This document shows positions 44,404-53,332 of a stretch of DNA of 64,000 nt, piece after piece. This DNA comes from Mucilaginibacter sp. Its GTDB lineage: Bacteria > Bacteroidota > Bacteroidia > Sphingobacteriales > Sphingobacteriaceae. Numbering within the stretch: position 1 is the stretch's first letter; the number at the start of each line of letters is the position of its first letter. Under the pieces are notes generated by a model, which ran no database searches, was not told where the DNA came from, and worked only from the letters and a program-made list of their open reading frames with translations. The stretch covers positions 62,001 through 126,000 of the forward strand of contig NZ_JANYGQ010000005.1 in the NCBI RefSeq assembly GCF_025359345.1, written 5' to 3'. The position numbers were made by a program, and so were the translations under genes.

Positions 44404-45018
44404 TTATATCAAACGATGTACCACCGCCAATTTCACCAACGCTGTAGTATTCTTCACATTATACTTTGCAATCATATTTTTGCGATGTGAATCTATCGTG
44501 GTTACATCAACAAACAAGCTGCCGGCAATTTCCTGGGTGGTAAAGCCGTCTGCTATCAGTTCTAAAATTTCGCGCTCGCGGCGGGTGAGCGGGGGGAAGT
44601 CCGGGTGGTCGGGTTTGCGCATGGCCAGGGCGGCAGAACGGCTAAAGACGTTTTTCCCTTTTACCGCATTTTCAATGGCTTCGATGATTTCCTGCTTCGG
44701 CGCGTCCTTCAGCAGGTAGCCACTGGCGCCGCTGTTCATCATTTTTTTGATAATGCCTGGCTGATTGTTGGTGCTTAGTGCCAAAATATGGATGGCCGGG
44801 TATCTCTTTTTAACCTCGGCGCACAGTTCTATACCATTGGCATCTGGCAGGTTGATATCCATCAAAATAACATCGGGCTGGTTGTTTTTTAGCAGGCTGT
44901 AAAGGTCGGTTGCTGTGGCGCAACTGGCCATGCATGTGATGTTTTGCTCGTTAGCCAATATGAAATTTATACCTGCAATAACCAGCGGATGGTCTTCAAC
45001 CAAAATTATATTTATCAT
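44404..45018 (-). CDS. NarL/FixJ-type response regulator
   Basis: 204-aa regulator. The receiver domain (1-118) has IILVEDHPLV, phospho-acceptor Asp in ILMDINLPDANG and Lys in GYLLKDAP. The LuxR-type HTH (~140-200) has LTRREREILELIADGFTTQE and VDVTTIDSHRKNM. Its start overlaps the kinase stop by 4 bp (ATGA), so the two form a coupled pair. A perfect 16-bp palindrome (47095-47110) between this operon and the divergent OmpA operon is a strong candidate target. Confidence 0.95.
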   Translation of the reverse strand: MINIILVEDHPLVIAGINFILANEQNITCMASCATATDLYSLLKNNQPDVILMDINLPDANGIELCAEVKKRYPAIHILALSTNNQPGIIKKMMNSGASGYLLKDAPKQEIIEAIENAVKGKNVFSRSAALAMRKPDHPDFPPLTRREREILELIADGFTTQEIAGSLFVDVTTIDSHRKNMIAKYNVKNTTALVKLAVVHRLI

Positions 45019-47042
45019 ACCGGTACTTCTATGTAAACATGTGTTCCTTTGTTTTTAACGCTCTGTATATCAATCTTCCCGTTTAAAAAACCGACCCGGC
45101 TTAGCAGGCTTTTGTAGCCTATCCCTGTGGATTCGGGCAGCGTTTCTACATCAAAACCTTTACCATTGTCTTCTACGGTGAGGTTCAACTCGTTGCCTTT
45201 AACAATCAACTGCACCATACCAGTTGATGCGCCGGCGTGCTTAATTACGTTGTTAACCAGTTCCTGTGCCATACGGTAAACGGTTATTTTAACGGTATTG
45301 TCAAACTCCACATTCTGCGTGCCGAAGCTTTGGTAAGTTACATTTAGCGCGCCACTGTTGGTAATTTGCTGACAATAATCTGCCAGGGCCTCATCAAAAG
45401 TTAATTTCAACAGCGTTTCGGGCATCATATTGTGCACCACGCGGCGGAGTTCGGTAATGGATTGGTCGAGCATTTCCATGGTTCGCTCAAAGGCAAGTAC
45501 ATTTTCCTGTGTTAGTATAAAGTTCTGTTTCATGCTGCTTAATGAAAATTTTGCGCCTGATAGTATGCCGCCAAGTCCATCGTGAAGGTCTTTGGCGATT
45601 CGTTTACGTTCTTCCTCCTGGCTGCGTAACATAGTTTCGGTTGCTAATAGTTTTTGTTCCTGTTCCAGTTCGGTTATGCGCTGTTGCTTCACCTTGTCCT
45701 CAACGGCTAATAACCTGTTTTTTTGGCGATAATACCGGTAATACAAATAGCCTATCAATCCAACTATTATAACCGAGCCGCCAAACACCCAACTAATTAT
45801 CTTTTGTTGTGTTATAGTTAATTTTTGAATATTTTGCTCCTCGTGGAGGCTTTTTATCTCCGACTCCTTTTTGCTTACCGCGTATTGTACTTGCAGTTCC
45901 TGGTTGTATTTTAATATTTTGCCCGATACTTCCACGTTCCGCAGGGAGTCGCTGATGCCGCGTTGTTTGTTATAGGTTGGCAAATCGCCGGTGGCAAGGG
46001 CGATATCGCTTAGCAGCAGGTGTACATCAGCATTATTGATTTTATTAACGGTAAAAATGGTAACTGCCTGCCGGGCATAGTAACCGGCCGGGTTGTAATC
46101 CTTGAGCTTAAAATAATATAACGATAAAAAATAGTTGCCAAGCCCAACCCCTTTTACATCCTTTGTTTTTGCAGACAACAATAGCATTTCTTCCGCATTT
46201 GCTTTTGCAGCGGTCAGTTTATTTGTTGCCAATAAAATGCTGCTCATACTACCCAGGGCATTTATGGCGTTCGACTCATCGTTCAACCTTTTAGCCAGCT
46301 CATATTGCTGTTCAATAAGCACCATAGCAGTATCTGTGCGGTTCATTTTTGCCAACACGCTGCCTAAATTGGCATAGGCCACGAGCAGGGCGTCGTTGTT
46401 TTTGGTGGCACGGCTAAAGGCGATTGCTTTAATGCCATAAGCATATGCCTTTTCCGGCATTTCGAGCGATGAATAAATGGCCAGCACATTGCCGTAAACT
46501 GTGGCCAGGTTGGCGCTGTCGCTTTTTGTTTTTAGCTGTTCGTACAGGTTGATGGCCTGTTGAAAATATTCGAGGGTTTTAATCCTGTTGCCAAGGTCGT
46601 CGTAAATGGAGGCCGTATTATTATACGCGGCTGCCAGCAGGCGTAGTTTGTTTATCTTTTTTGCGAGATCGATAGCCTGCAGGCAAAGTTTAAGCGCAGC
46701 CGGGTATTTCGCCTGGTTCTCCAGCACCTCCGTCATACAGGCGAGGTAGCGCATCTTGCCGATATTATAGCCTATTTTAATACTCAACTTGTTACCGGCC
46801 TCATAATAATAAACAGCCGAATCTGGGTTGTTGGCTTCATAGTTTACACCTAAATTGAATAACCTGTCGGCTTTCTGGCGTTCGTCCACATTTTCCGACA
46901 GCTGTTTGAGCAGCAGGTTGCGCTGCTGTTTCCAGTTTTCCTGCCCATAAACCCTAACGCTGCATGAAATAAATAATACGATAAATAAAGTATTAATAGC
47001 AATAGGTTTTTTGGATAAGATATTTTGTAAAATGTTGTGCAT
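45015..47042 (-). CDS. TPR-containing sensor histidine kinase (HisKA_3)
   Basis: 675-aa kinase. Signal peptide (~1-33), then residues ~40-380 of TPR helices (repeats such as AYNNTASIYDDLGNRIKTLEYF, given here as NTASIYDDLGNRIKTLEYF), exported to the periplasm. There is one membrane helix (~415-433), a coiled coil, and a NarX-type kinase domain: RKRIAKDLHDGLGGILSGAK with the phospho-His, then YRMAQELVNNVIKHAG and VEDNGKGFD in the ATPase. TPR sensors are common in Bacteroidota kinases; what they bind is unknown. Coupled to the NarL-type regulator and divergent from the OmpA operon. Confidence 0.94.
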   Translation of the reverse strand: MHNILQNILSKKPIAINTLFIVLFISCSVRVYGQENWKQQRNLLLKQLSENVDERQKADRLFNLGVNYEANNPDSAVYYYEAGNKLSIKIGYNIGKMRYLACMTEVLENQAKYPAALKLCLQAIDLAKKINKLRLLAAAYNNTASIYDDLGNRIKTLEYFQQAINLYEQLKTKSDSANLATVYGNVLAIYSSLEMPEKAYAYGIKAIAFSRATKNNDALLVAYANLGSVLAKMNRTDTAMVLIEQQYELAKRLNDESNAINALGSMSSILLATNKLTAAKANAEEMLLLSAKTKDVKGVGLGNYFLSLYYFKLKDYNPAGYYARQAVTIFTVNKINNADVHLLLSDIALATGDLPTYNKQRGISDSLRNVEVSGKILKYNQELQVQYAVSKKESEIKSLHEEQNIQKLTITQQKIISWVFGGSVIIVGLIGYLYYRYYRQKNRLLAVEDKVKQQRITELEQEQKLLATETMLRSQEEERKRIAKDLHDGLGGILSGAKFSLSSMKQNFILTQENVLAFERTMEMLDQSITELRRVVHNMMPETLLKLTFDEALADYCQQITNSGALNVTYQSFGTQNVEFDNTVKITVYRMAQELVNNVIKHAGASTGMVQLIVKGNELNLTVEDNGKGFDVETLPESTGIGYKSLLSRVGFLNGKIDIQSVKNKGTHVYIEVPV

Positions 47043-47094
47043 TAAGCATTTTTAAATATTAATATAAAGGTGAGTAATATTTCTGTGATAAAAT

Positions 47095-47110
47095 TCCCTA
47101 TATATAGGGA
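47095..47110. promoter_or_regulatory. 16-bp perfect palindrome between divergent operons
   Basis: TCCCTATATATAGGGA is a perfect 16-bp palindrome, 53 bp from the kinase start and 58 bp from the OmpA-operon start. The position in a 125-bp divergent promoter region, beside the NarL-type regulator, makes it a likely operator for that regulator controlling both operons. The AT-rich centre could also overlap a -7 element. Confidence 0.6.
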
Positions 47111-47167
47111 TATGTTATGAGTGGCGTGCAAAATAGATTTGGTAAACTAAAATCAAGTTCACCCAAC

Positions 47168-48430
47168 ATGAAAAATCTAATCACCTGCACAGCCATAATT
47201 GCCTTAAGCGGAACTGCGCTATTTTGTAAAGCGCAAATAGTTGATCCTAAGACAGTCGCAAAAAATTCCACCGAAAATACGGTAAACAGTAATATCCAAA
47301 GTAGTATTGACGATGGCGTGGGTAAAACTGCCGGCGCTATAAAAGGATTGTTTAAAAAGAAAAAGAAACCGGATAACGCGGTTGCCGCAACCCCGACACC
47401 CCAAGCCAGTACGAGCACCCCTGCTGTAAGCACGAACGTGAGGCGCGCCGACTCATCAGCTGCATTTAAGCCTTACCAGAACTATGATTTTATTGCGGGC
47501 GAGCAAATACTTTTTGAAGACCATTTTACCGACGACCAAAACGGCGAGTTCCCGGCACACTGGAAATTGCTTAAAGGACAGGCAGTTTTAAATAAAGTTG
47601 GCGACAAACCATCATTACTGTTAACTGAGGGCAACTACGCCGAAGTTGCGCCACGTATGAAAACCGACCACTACTTATCGGGAGAGTTTACCGTTGAGTT
47701 TGATTTCATATTTAAAAAAGCCGCCGACGGCACCTTTAGCGATGCGCCGGGCGTGGAATTTTATTATAAGGATGTGGCTGCCGGCTATGACTGGCCTTTC
47801 CGCGTGGTGTTTGGAATTGGCGATGTAAAGATTGGTGAACTCACCAAAACCTACCCCGAAGATTTATTGAACGGGTTTGAAAACAAATGGCACCATGCCG
47901 CTATGGTATATAAAAATGGCCAAATGAAGGCTTACGTCGACCAGTTCCGCGTTTGTGTTAATCCTAACCTTGAAAACAAGCCTTTCAGGTTATTATTTGA
48001 CGGCGGGGGAAGCGAGAGTGCACCTATAATATTTTCAACCGTAAAAATTGCCAACGGCGGCGGCATGAATATGATAGGCAAGAAATTTACCGATGCAAAA
48101 ATAGTTACCCACGGCATCAATTTCGATATCGATAAATCGACCATTAAGCCTGAAAGCATGGGCACGCTGAATGGCATTGTTCAGATATTAAAAGACAATC
48201 CCGAGTTGAAATTTGAGGTTGATGGGCATACAGATAATTCGGGCGGTGCAGGCCATAACCTTGCCTTGTCGCAACAACGAGCAGCGGCTGTAAAGGCACA
48301 ACTGGTAAAAATGGGTGTCGAAGAATCGCGCCTTAGTACCAAAGGCCTGGGCGATACCAAGCCGCTAAGCGATAATGCCACCATTGAGGGTAAAGCCAAT
48401 AACCGCCGGGTTGAGTTTGTAAAAATGTAA
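47168..48430 (+). CDS. OmpA-family protein with LamG-like domain
   Basis: 420-aa exported protein from ATG 47168 (MKNLITCTAII); the open frame reaches a possible start at 47117 but lacks a leader there. Signal peptide ends CKAQ. After a lysine/proline linker (~70-100), a concanavalin-like domain (~115-290: FEDHFTDDQNGEFPAHW, GVEFYYKDVAAG, WHHAAMVYKNGQMKAYVD) precedes a C-terminal OmpA domain (~300-415: INFDIDKSTIKPESM, VDGHTDNSGG, LSQQRAAAVKAQL, NRRVEFVKM). The OmpA domain binds peptidoglycan, so the protein is probably an outer-membrane-anchored periplasmic or surface protein. First gene of a three-gene operon. Confidence 0.92.
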   Translation: MKNLITCTAIIALSGTALFCKAQIVDPKTVAKNSTENTVNSNIQSSIDDGVGKTAGAIKGLFKKKKKPDNAVAATPTPQASTSTPAVSTNVRRADSSAAFKPYQNYDFIAGEQILFEDHFTDDQNGEFPAHWKLLKGQAVLNKVGDKPSLLLTEGNYAEVAPRMKTDHYLSGEFTVEFDFIFKKAADGTFSDAPGVEFYYKDVAAGYDWPFRVVFGIGDVKIGELTKTYPEDLLNGFENKWHHAAMVYKNGQMKAYVDQFRVCVNPNLENKPFRLLFDGGGSESAPIIFSTVKIANGGGMNMIGKKFTDAKIVTHGINFDIDKSTIKPESMGTLNGIVQILKDNPELKFEVDGHTDNSGGAGHNLALSQQRAAAVKAQLVKMGVEESRLSTKGLGDTKPLSDNATIEGKANNRRVEFVKM

Positions 48431-48456
48431 TTATTCCTGCTGGTAAAAGGATTGTA

Positions 48457-49614
48457 ATGAAAAAATTTAAATACTTTATTCCCATAGCCGCAATTGTTAT
48501 GCTAAGTTCCTTTGCAGCCTTCGATGTATTGTCGACGGTACATCTTACCAAAGAACAGTTTAGCGACAGGCTACTGGCCGAGATGAAAAGCGAAGAGCCA
48601 GGCTCGTTTTTAAATATTTCGACATACGAAGCCGGGAAATTTGGACTGGATGTTACGTTCGACCAGTTTAAAGCCGTTGGTACAGCAAATTATAAAACCA
48701 CCTTGCTGCAATCTAAAGCGGAGATTATGCAAACAATACAATCGCCGTACTTTCAACAGCAATGGGAGGCCTGGATAACCAGTCAAAAATGGTTTAAAGC
48801 CAATAATATCCACGAGTTGGCAGCCGATAATGTAGGAAATACTTTATCAGCTGTGCTGGACGAAAGCAAAACTAAGGACGACATGGTGGAGGACGTAAAC
48901 AGCATAAAAAACAGCGCTGCTGATAATATCACCGATGCCGATAATCGCCTGAAGGAAAAAGGTATCCCGCCGGGAGCTATAAAAAGGATAAAGGACGAAA
49001 AGCAAAAAGCGGTAAGTATCCTCATAGCTATTAAAATAGTTGAGGCTAAGGAACCCGCTGGCGATGAAATCTTTAAAGCGGCCTATGTTAGCTATAAACA
49101 TACCCAGGATGTACTGGACGAAATTGACGGAATAAACGTACAGCTAAACAGCATTAACGAAGACATGAAGCTATGGTCGGCAGGTGCATCGGCAGAACAT
49201 AAAAAAATAACACTGGCGGATAAACAAAGATACGAGGCGGAAAAACTAATGTACACGCAGGTGTTTGACAAAAAGAAGGTTAGCAATGCCGCCTTTGAAA
49301 TAGCCTATGTCGACTTTGTGCGCGAGAAGAAAATACAGGAAGAAATGGCCAATTTAAAGGATGAGGACGTGCAGGCCCGTAAAAATTTGCGTAATCCTTA
49401 TTTACATCTGAAACCTATATTACAGCAATTTTTATCGCTTACCGATGGTATGGATTTTAAAGCCACGCTGAAAGACAACGGCAAATACAAAATATTTGCA
49501 AACCTGGCCTTTGAGAGCAAGAGTTATGCCTGGAAGTTTTATTTCCGCCGTGGCGAGGCGTTTACCGGCTCGGCCAGGGAGATTGTTAAACAATGGATAA
49601 CCGAACTGAAATGA
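48457..49614 (+). CDS. Exported helical protein of unknown function
   Basis: 385-aa protein with a signal peptide ending SSFAAFD (~22). The body is almost entirely predicted helix, rich in K, E, D and A, with long amphipathic stretches (for example EQFSDRLLAEMKSEEP, DNRLKEKGIPPGAIKRIKDE). No domain recognised. It starts 26 bp after the OmpA gene, and its stop overlaps the next start (ATGA), so it belongs to the same operon. Confidence 0.82.
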   Translation: MKKFKYFIPIAAIVMLSSFAAFDVLSTVHLTKEQFSDRLLAEMKSEEPGSFLNISTYEAGKFGLDVTFDQFKAVGTANYKTTLLQSKAEIMQTIQSPYFQQQWEAWITSQKWFKANNIHELAADNVGNTLSAVLDESKTKDDMVEDVNSIKNSAADNITDADNRLKEKGIPPGAIKRIKDEKQKAVSILIAIKIVEAKEPAGDEIFKAAYVSYKHTQDVLDEIDGINVQLNSINEDMKLWSAGASAEHKKITLADKQRYEAEKLMYTQVFDKKKVSNAAFEIAYVDFVREKKIQEEMANLKDEDVQARKNLRNPYLHLKPILQQFLSLTDGMDFKATLKDNGKYKIFANLAFESKSYAWKFYFRRGEAFTGSAREIVKQWITELK

Positions 49615-50534
49615 AAAAAATCATAATAGCCTTATTAATGACGATGCCGGGTTTGCTGCCTGCGCAGCAGTTAAGCATTACTGCGACAGTAAAGCATGCG
49701 CAAAACGTGGTTTTCCCTAACGAGGTGTTGCCGGTAACCGTACAGGTAAAAGAAAATGGCAAACCTCTAAAAATTTTGCCCGATGCAATTTTTGTAAACG
49801 GCGTTGCCAATGGCAATAGTGAATTTGGTACCATAACCCAATCAGCCGCAGGTATTTATAAATACAATGCCCCGGCTGCAATGCCAGCCAAACCGGGTAT
49901 TGCCATATCGGCAAGTATAAAAAACGCTAAAGGCGAGAAAATTATCGCGGTAAAAAATATCTATGTTATTGCCACCAAATGGCTGCTGCGTACCGATGAG
50001 TTTACCCAACACCTGTGTGCCGGTGCAAACGGAACGGTTGCTTATACTATGGAGCAGGTAGATTCGGCGCCGTTCGAACTTGGCGATGACCTGTATGTAA
50101 AAGTATCGGCAGAGGCGCCAAAACGCCGGCCAATGGAAATAAATGATGTAAGCAGTTGCCACCCAGAGATATTCAAGTATGAAGTTTTACCCGGCAAAGG
50201 CGAATTACTTGCAATAACAAGCGGCAGACTGATTATAAGCGCAATTGGCAATATAACTTTTAATTTAAACGGCAAGCTATCGACATCTGATATCGGGATG
50301 AAAGTGTATTTGGGTGGCGAGTTGAGCAAAAGCAACAGTTTTGAACCGGACCAGGAAAACGAAACCATACCTTTTAATATTACAACATCACCTTTAAATT
50401 TGATGAGGCCCGTCGGCTTTGAAAATACCGTACGGCATTGGGAAGGTGTGGTGGATGAAAATACAAATCCCAACATACAACCAGCGGTGAATTTAAAAGT
50501 AAAGCATACGGATTCATTGTATCCGTTTAATTAG
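49611..50534 (+). CDS. Exported beta-rich protein of unknown function
   Basis: 307-aa protein from ATG 49611, overlapping the previous stop codon by 4 bp. Signal peptide ends LLPAQQ (~19). Residues ~22-115 look like an Ig/FN3-like domain (SITATVKHAQNVVFPNE, GIYKYNAPAAMPAKPGI); the rest alternates beta strands with no recognised family. Two isolated Cys (HLCAGANG, SSCHPEIF) could form a disulfide in the periplasm. Last gene of the OmpA operon; its partner genes suggest a cell-envelope role. Confidence 0.8.
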   Translation: MKKIIIALLMTMPGLLPAQQLSITATVKHAQNVVFPNEVLPVTVQVKENGKPLKILPDAIFVNGVANGNSEFGTITQSAAGIYKYNAPAAMPAKPGIAISASIKNAKGEKIIAVKNIYVIATKWLLRTDEFTQHLCAGANGTVAYTMEQVDSAPFELGDDLYVKVSAEAPKRRPMEINDVSSCHPEIFKYEVLPGKGELLAITSGRLIISAIGNITFNLNGKLSTSDIGMKVYLGGELSKSNSFEPDQENETIPFNITTSPLNLMRPVGFENTVRHWEGVVDENTNPNIQPAVNLKVKHTDSLYPFN

Positions 50535-50723
50535 CAGATCCAAAATCTATAATATTCCGGCAAACGCTGTCTTCTTAACAGGAAACATTCTGTGTTGATT
50601 ATTGAGTATTTTTTAATTTTGTTTTATTAAAACGGCTTTATGTTTACAGTATAGGGCATCATTTCCCCCGTTGTTCGTAGTTTATAAATAAAACTATTAT
50701 CTTCGAAGTCGCTGATATATACA

Positions 50724-50800
50724 AATTAAAACACCTGATAATGAGGATGTTTCACAGCGTTCCGGGTGTTCCGCGTGTAAAAATGGAACGCTTTGGGGGC
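50724..50800 (+). repeat. Dispersed 'FHSVPGVPRV' repeat, copy 1
   Basis: About 77 bp closely matching the other four copies: AAATTAAAACACCTGATAAT, then a start codon, then stem CAGCGTTCC paired with GGAACGCTT around a GGGTGTTCCGCG loop region. It differs from copies 2-4 by AGG instead of AGC after the start. A 47-codon frame runs through it. Confidence 0.9.
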
Positions 50801-50884
50801 AGCGGTAGTTATACAGCCTGGGTGACTATAACCGACATTTTCAACCAGGTGTCTGTATCTATGACCCGCAGTTTTTCAATATAA
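50741..50884 (+). CDS. 47-aa frame starting in repeat copy 1 (uncertain)
   Basis: ATG 50741 to TAA 50882-50884. The first 18 residues (MRMFHSVPGVPRVKMERF) are the repeat-encoded block; the next 29 (GGSGSYTAWVTITDIF, then NQVSVSMTRSFSI) are unique and beta-like. The frame is open in three of the five copies but with unrelated continuations. Whether it is translated is unknown; it may simply be a by-product of the repeat's structure. Confidence 0.2.
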   Translation: MRMFHSVPGVPRVKMERFGGSGSYTAWVTITDIFNQVSVSMTRSFSI

Positions 50885-51054
50885 TTTAAAGATTTGTTTG
50901 TTGTTTAAATCTGCATGCCATATCGGATATTGGCATGCAGATTTTTCATTTTTTACTCGTTTGAGTTATGACAAACGCTGAAGTATATCAACCGCCCAAA
51001 CCCGAAAGATGCAATCCATTATAAAACGGGGATATACCACTATCTATCTGCGCA

Positions 51055-51100
51055 CTGGAGACAGAGTCTCCAGGCATATTGGTTCGTAGACGCAGTCTAC
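51055..51100. repeat. REP-like double hairpin
   Basis: CTGGAGAC-AGA-GTCTCCAG (51055-51073, 8-bp stem) followed by GTAGAC-GCA-GTCTAC (51086-51100, 6-bp stem). The same order of two hairpins with other stem bases occurs at 44310-44352, and a degraded half (GTTCGTAGGCGTCTAC) at about 33066-33081. Confidence 0.75.
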
Positions 51101-51133
51101 AGCGGGCATTTCCCTAACGCCAGTTATAAATTA

Positions 51134-52960
51134 TCATTTTGCCATTTGTAACGCGCCGTTCATCCAAAAACGAAGCTCGGCGCTCAACGGCTCGGCAGTA
51201 CCTTTAAAGTAGCGCTGCAAAAATTTTTCAGAATCCGGTTCAAGAAAGGCATTTGAGCCATTGCCGTGTTTCTTATAGTAAATGCGGTAATTGAAGTGAT
51301 CGTAGATATCCAGCACATGCGTGGTGTATGCCAGCGCCAGTTTGCGGTTACCCTCTATGATTACCAAATTTTCGTCATTATCGTAAGAGGCTTTGTGCCC
51401 GAGGTTATGGCTGCCGGTTATGACTTTGCAATTCTTCGAGAACGGGTCTATCACCATCACTTTGTCATGAATAATGGCAAATCCAGCGCTCAGTATCTCT
51501 TTGATCCAGCCTTCCGGCATAACGGTCCCGTCAAAAGCCTCTGCAGCTTCAACGCGGCTATCCTCTTTGGCAGACTGTCCTTTTACCCGCTTGGGCGGCA
51601 CCTCATCAACCAGTTCATAATAAAAACTTTCCGAAGCGGAATCATTGGTAACCATTCCCCGGACGAACAGGTCCTTTTTTACTTTAACCGCATCCGCCAC
51701 CCAGTTGGCGATAGAAGGCGAACCCGGGTAAAAAGCCAGGAACAGAATGGCTTGCTCGGCAGACTTGATGGCTTCTATCACACTAGCCATATCTACAGGC
51801 CGCGCTTCATTTGTGTGCTGACTTGAACGCGCTTTGGGCGTATTCGGAGAAAACCAGCTTTGTGCTTTCAGGCCGTCTATAGTCAGCGTTTCTCCTCGGC
51901 TGTTCCAATCCCTGAATACGCTGCCCTGAAGATCGGTTTTTTTGTGGCCCGCCGCAATCGTATCATCCTTGAGTTGATTCCAGTATGCACGGTAGCGTTC
52001 AGCAAGCCCCTGATCGTCAATCACCATTGTGTTGTTGGTTTGGGTGCAAAGCCCTGTCGGTGTCCAGTTAGTCGAACCGAATAGTACGGCCCGGGCTACG
52101 CCATGATCGTCTTCGTATACCAGAAATTTATTGTGCCCGATATGACCGTTCGGCATTACCCTGGCATAATGATCCGCATGAGATGCGATCAGCGACTGCC
52201 GCGCTGCATCATTCGCGTCGACGGTTAGTGTGTTATCGACGGTCTTGCCCTTTCGGTTAACATGAGTGCCGCCTGCCGGGTCGGGTTCCTTTGCAACGGA
52301 ATTGGAAAGCACGACGCTGAGGCGGCTTCCGAGGCCGCAAAGGCCTTCTACAAGCTGCTTGTCGTGCAGCTCATACAAGCCGGCATATATCTTACCGGAT
52401 ACTTTCGCCCGTCCCAGGAATTCCGTCAGCGCTTCAATCATATCGCCAGAAAGGCTATCCCGAAGCTCATTTGCACCGGGATATTCGGCAACAATATCGC
52501 CGAGCTTACGGCTGTCATGAGTTTTCTTTAGATAATTCGCCACACGTTGGGTTGAAATGATGCCCCGGTTGAAGTACGCTTTCATTTTATTACCAACATC
52601 TGGTGAAATGGTAACCGGCGCGGTCAGCAGCGCATCAAAGGTGGTCATTGGCTTGAAGTTACCGGGCACACCTTCCATGGGAACGATCTTATAAGTGAAC
52701 GTCCGGTTGCCGGTTCTTTCTGCCTCCAGTCGCGCGTAGACATCCTTCCAATAGAATTTCTGGATCGGAAACTTTTCGGAGGACTTGTCTCCGGGATCGA
52801 TCGTGTTCCGAAAAACCGCCTTGTTCGGCAGCGCTTCCTCTTTGTCTTTATTGTCTATACGGTAAATGGCGAACCCGACGCAGCCGACAGGCTTTTCGCC
52901 GAAACTCCAGGCGATGGTGATGACATCGTTATTGGAAAAAGCAAAGGCGTTCTTATTCAT
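51134..52960 (-). CDS. Phospholipase D-like protein
   Basis: 608-aa protein with two PLD catalytic regions. The second is a complete HKD motif, IIHDKVMVIDPF with GSHNLGHKAS after it. The first reads GHNKFLVYEDD with GSTNWTP after it; the motif Asp position holds Glu, so it is slightly off consensus. The N-terminal ~1-110 is a beta-rich domain starting NAFAFSNNDVITIAWSF. There is no signal peptide. The PLD superfamily includes phosphodiesterases, cardiolipin synthases and nucleases; long forms with an added N-domain such as this one are of unclear substrate. It is bounded by repeat-rich gaps on both sides. Confidence 0.88.
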   Translation of the reverse strand: MNKNAFAFSNNDVITIAWSFGEKPVGCVGFAIYRIDNKDKEEALPNKAVFRNTIDPGDKSSEKFPIQKFYWKDVYARLEAERTGNRTFTYKIVPMEGVPGNFKPMTTFDALLTAPVTISPDVGNKMKAYFNRGIISTQRVANYLKKTHDSRKLGDIVAEYPGANELRDSLSGDMIEALTEFLGRAKVSGKIYAGLYELHDKQLVEGLCGLGSRLSVVLSNSVAKEPDPAGGTHVNRKGKTVDNTLTVDANDAARQSLIASHADHYARVMPNGHIGHNKFLVYEDDHGVARAVLFGSTNWTPTGLCTQTNNTMVIDDQGLAERYRAYWNQLKDDTIAAGHKKTDLQGSVFRDWNSRGETLTIDGLKAQSWFSPNTPKARSSQHTNEARPVDMASVIEAIKSAEQAILFLAFYPGSPSIANWVADAVKVKKDLFVRGMVTNDSASESFYYELVDEVPPKRVKGQSAKEDSRVEAAEAFDGTVMPEGWIKEILSAGFAIIHDKVMVIDPFSKNCKVITGSHNLGHKASYDNDENLVIIEGNRKLALAYTTHVLDIYDHFNYRIYYKKHGNGSNAFLEPDSEKFLQRYFKGTAEPLSAELRFWMNGALQMAK

Positions 52961-53332
52961 GTGATTTGAGGTTACGGTTTAAGGATCAGGCTGCATCAGC
53001 ATACTGATTATCAGTATCAAATATAGCAAGATACTTCTCATTTGCAACAGATATTTAAAATAAACAGGGGATGGCTTAACCCCGCTGTCTGAAGTTTGTA
53101 AATAGGACTATTATAACCATAGTCTATAACTACATAAACATGCTACATCTATCCAAATTAGCATTAATTTGAAAATCGCGCAAAACTAAAATACCTGAAA
53201 ATGAGCGTGTTTCATAGCGTTCCGGGTGTTCCGCGTGTAAAAATGGAACGCTTTGTGGGCGGCGGTATCACCAAATGTAATCAGAAACCGGTTAATACAT
53301 TCCTCCAGCCATTTCATCTGTTTTTATCTGCA
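52961..53332. other. 372-bp gap with repeat copy 2
   Basis: Contains the PLD promoter region near 52961 and repeat copy 2 (53144-53260). The plus-strand frame beginning at 53201 in that copy runs into the 3' end of the next gene (antisense) and is not supported as a gene. Confidence 0.7.
53144..53260 (+). repeat. Dispersed 'FHSVPGVPRV' repeat, copy 2
   Basis: Core 53183-53260, nearly identical to copies 1 and 3. Similarity to copy 3 extends ~40 bp further upstream (ACATCTATCC...GCATTAATTTG). Downstream, ACCGGTTAATAC...CCTCC resembles the region after copy 5. The silent change CAC to CAT in the frame keeps FH, and AGC is kept. Confidence 0.9.

Larger units (their letters stand above)
50535..51133. 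other. 599-bp gap with two repeat families
   Basis: Holds copy 1 of the 'FHSVPGVPRV' repeat (50724-50800) with its 47-codon frame, then a double hairpin (51055-51100). The rest is AT-rich. It lies between the plus-strand OmpA operon and the minus-strand phospholipase gene, i.e. between two 3' ends. Confidence 0.75.
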
